Below, piece by piece: positions 63,721 to 64,000 of a stretch of DNA of 64,000 nucleotides (position 1 is the first letter of the stretch; each line of letters begins with the position of its first letter). The notes under the pieces are model-generated. The model saw only the letters and a program-made list of their open reading frames with translations. It had not been told where the DNA came from and ran no database searches. This stretch comes from Gemmata palustris (GTDB taxonomy: Bacteria > Planctomycetota > Planctomycetia > Gemmatales > Gemmataceae). The stretch lies in assembly GCF_017939745.1 (NCBI RefSeq), contig NZ_JAGKQQ010000001.1, positions 2,604,001 to 2,668,000 of the forward strand, given 5' to 3'. The position numbers were made by a program, and so were the translations under genes.

Positions 63721-64000
63721 GAAGGTACCTCCGGGATGGGCGGCCGTGGCATCATACCGCGAGGGAGCGCGCGAGCAAACGCACTGCGTTCAGGTGAAGT
63801 CGGTCAACGAGTGCGTTTGGAGGCGGGAGAAATAAACCCGCCCGGGTCGGGGAAGCGAGGGCACGGGGCGGCCTCACCCAACCCGGGCGGTGTTCCGAAG
63901 GCGAACCGGAACTGGCTTAAGGATGTTTCGTAGACTGACCGCGGCGAGGTGGGTCAGTGATAGCTGAGGCAGCTTGGGCGGGATGCAGTAATCGTAGTAG
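63721..64000. other. Terminal 280 bp without a recognisable gene
   Basis: Contains an inverted repeat (CAAACGCACT at 63776-63785 with AGTGCGTTTG at 63810-63819) about 56 bp upstream of the cupin start. Nothing else is recognisable before the window edge. Confidence 0.4.

Overview
The window looks like chromosomal DNA of a Gemmata-type planctomycete (Gemmataceae). The GC content is high, and many families typical of that group are present: DUF1501/DUF1800, DUF1549/DUF1553, two DUF1559 prepilin-like proteins with H-x9-DG ends, a TIGR03067-like domain fused to a sigma factor, a sigma factor fused to WD40 repeats, an ECF sigma/Ser-Thr kinase pair, DFN-type kinases, and a tetrahydromethanopterin-pathway formyltransferase (Ftr/FhcD). 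No rRNA, tRNA or CRISPR array was seen.

Layout. 1-1643: C-terminally cut, secreted matrixin-like metalloprotease (minus). 1840-5773: Ser/Thr kinase with TPRs plus its ECF sigma factor. 6162-8352: frameshifted small gene and a sigma factor with TIGR03067-like domain. 8506-11578: DUF1800, small membrane protein and DUF1501 operon, closed by a 48-bp perfect palindrome. 11579-16341: repeat-rich zone with a MITE-like element, a 130-bp tandem repeat and an IS110-family element lying between two paralogous secreted proteins; the IS has a structured leader that is a good bridge-RNA candidate. 16685-24320: housekeeping and regulatory genes (zinc-ribbon kinase, pdxH, aroK-aroDE, rpmG, a DSP-like phosphatase, deoC). 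24919-31695: SH3-domain protein, DUF1549 protein, HNH nuclease, small basic protein, prepilin and di-haem peroxidase. 32341-35339: ftr, histidine phosphatase, DUF2171 protein and small unknowns. 35547-40513: carbohydrate cluster (GT4 glycosyltransferase with an alpha/alpha domain and two GH130-type proteins). 40845-49660: serine hydrolase, sigma-WD40 giant, prepilin/lipoprotein/hydrolase and a Bcr/CflA exporter. 49782-56187: clan-CD (C25-like) protease-like protein, ATP-grasp ligase, inactive-transglutaminase 7TM protein and a divergent subtilase. 57216-63081: light-sensing operon (haem oxygenase, bacteriophytochrome, response regulator, hybrid kinase). 63265-63720: secreted cupin.

How genes work together. 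The clearest functional units are: shikimate synthesis (aroK+aroDE); biliverdin synthesis feeding a bacteriophytochrome whose signal can go to a single-domain regulator and a REC-PAS-GAF-kinase-REC hybrid; a probable mannan/mannoside synthesis-phosphorolysis cluster; and an ATP-grasp/inactive transglutaminase pair with peptidases on both sides. All start choices, domain limits and pairings were read by eye. No database search or folding program was run.
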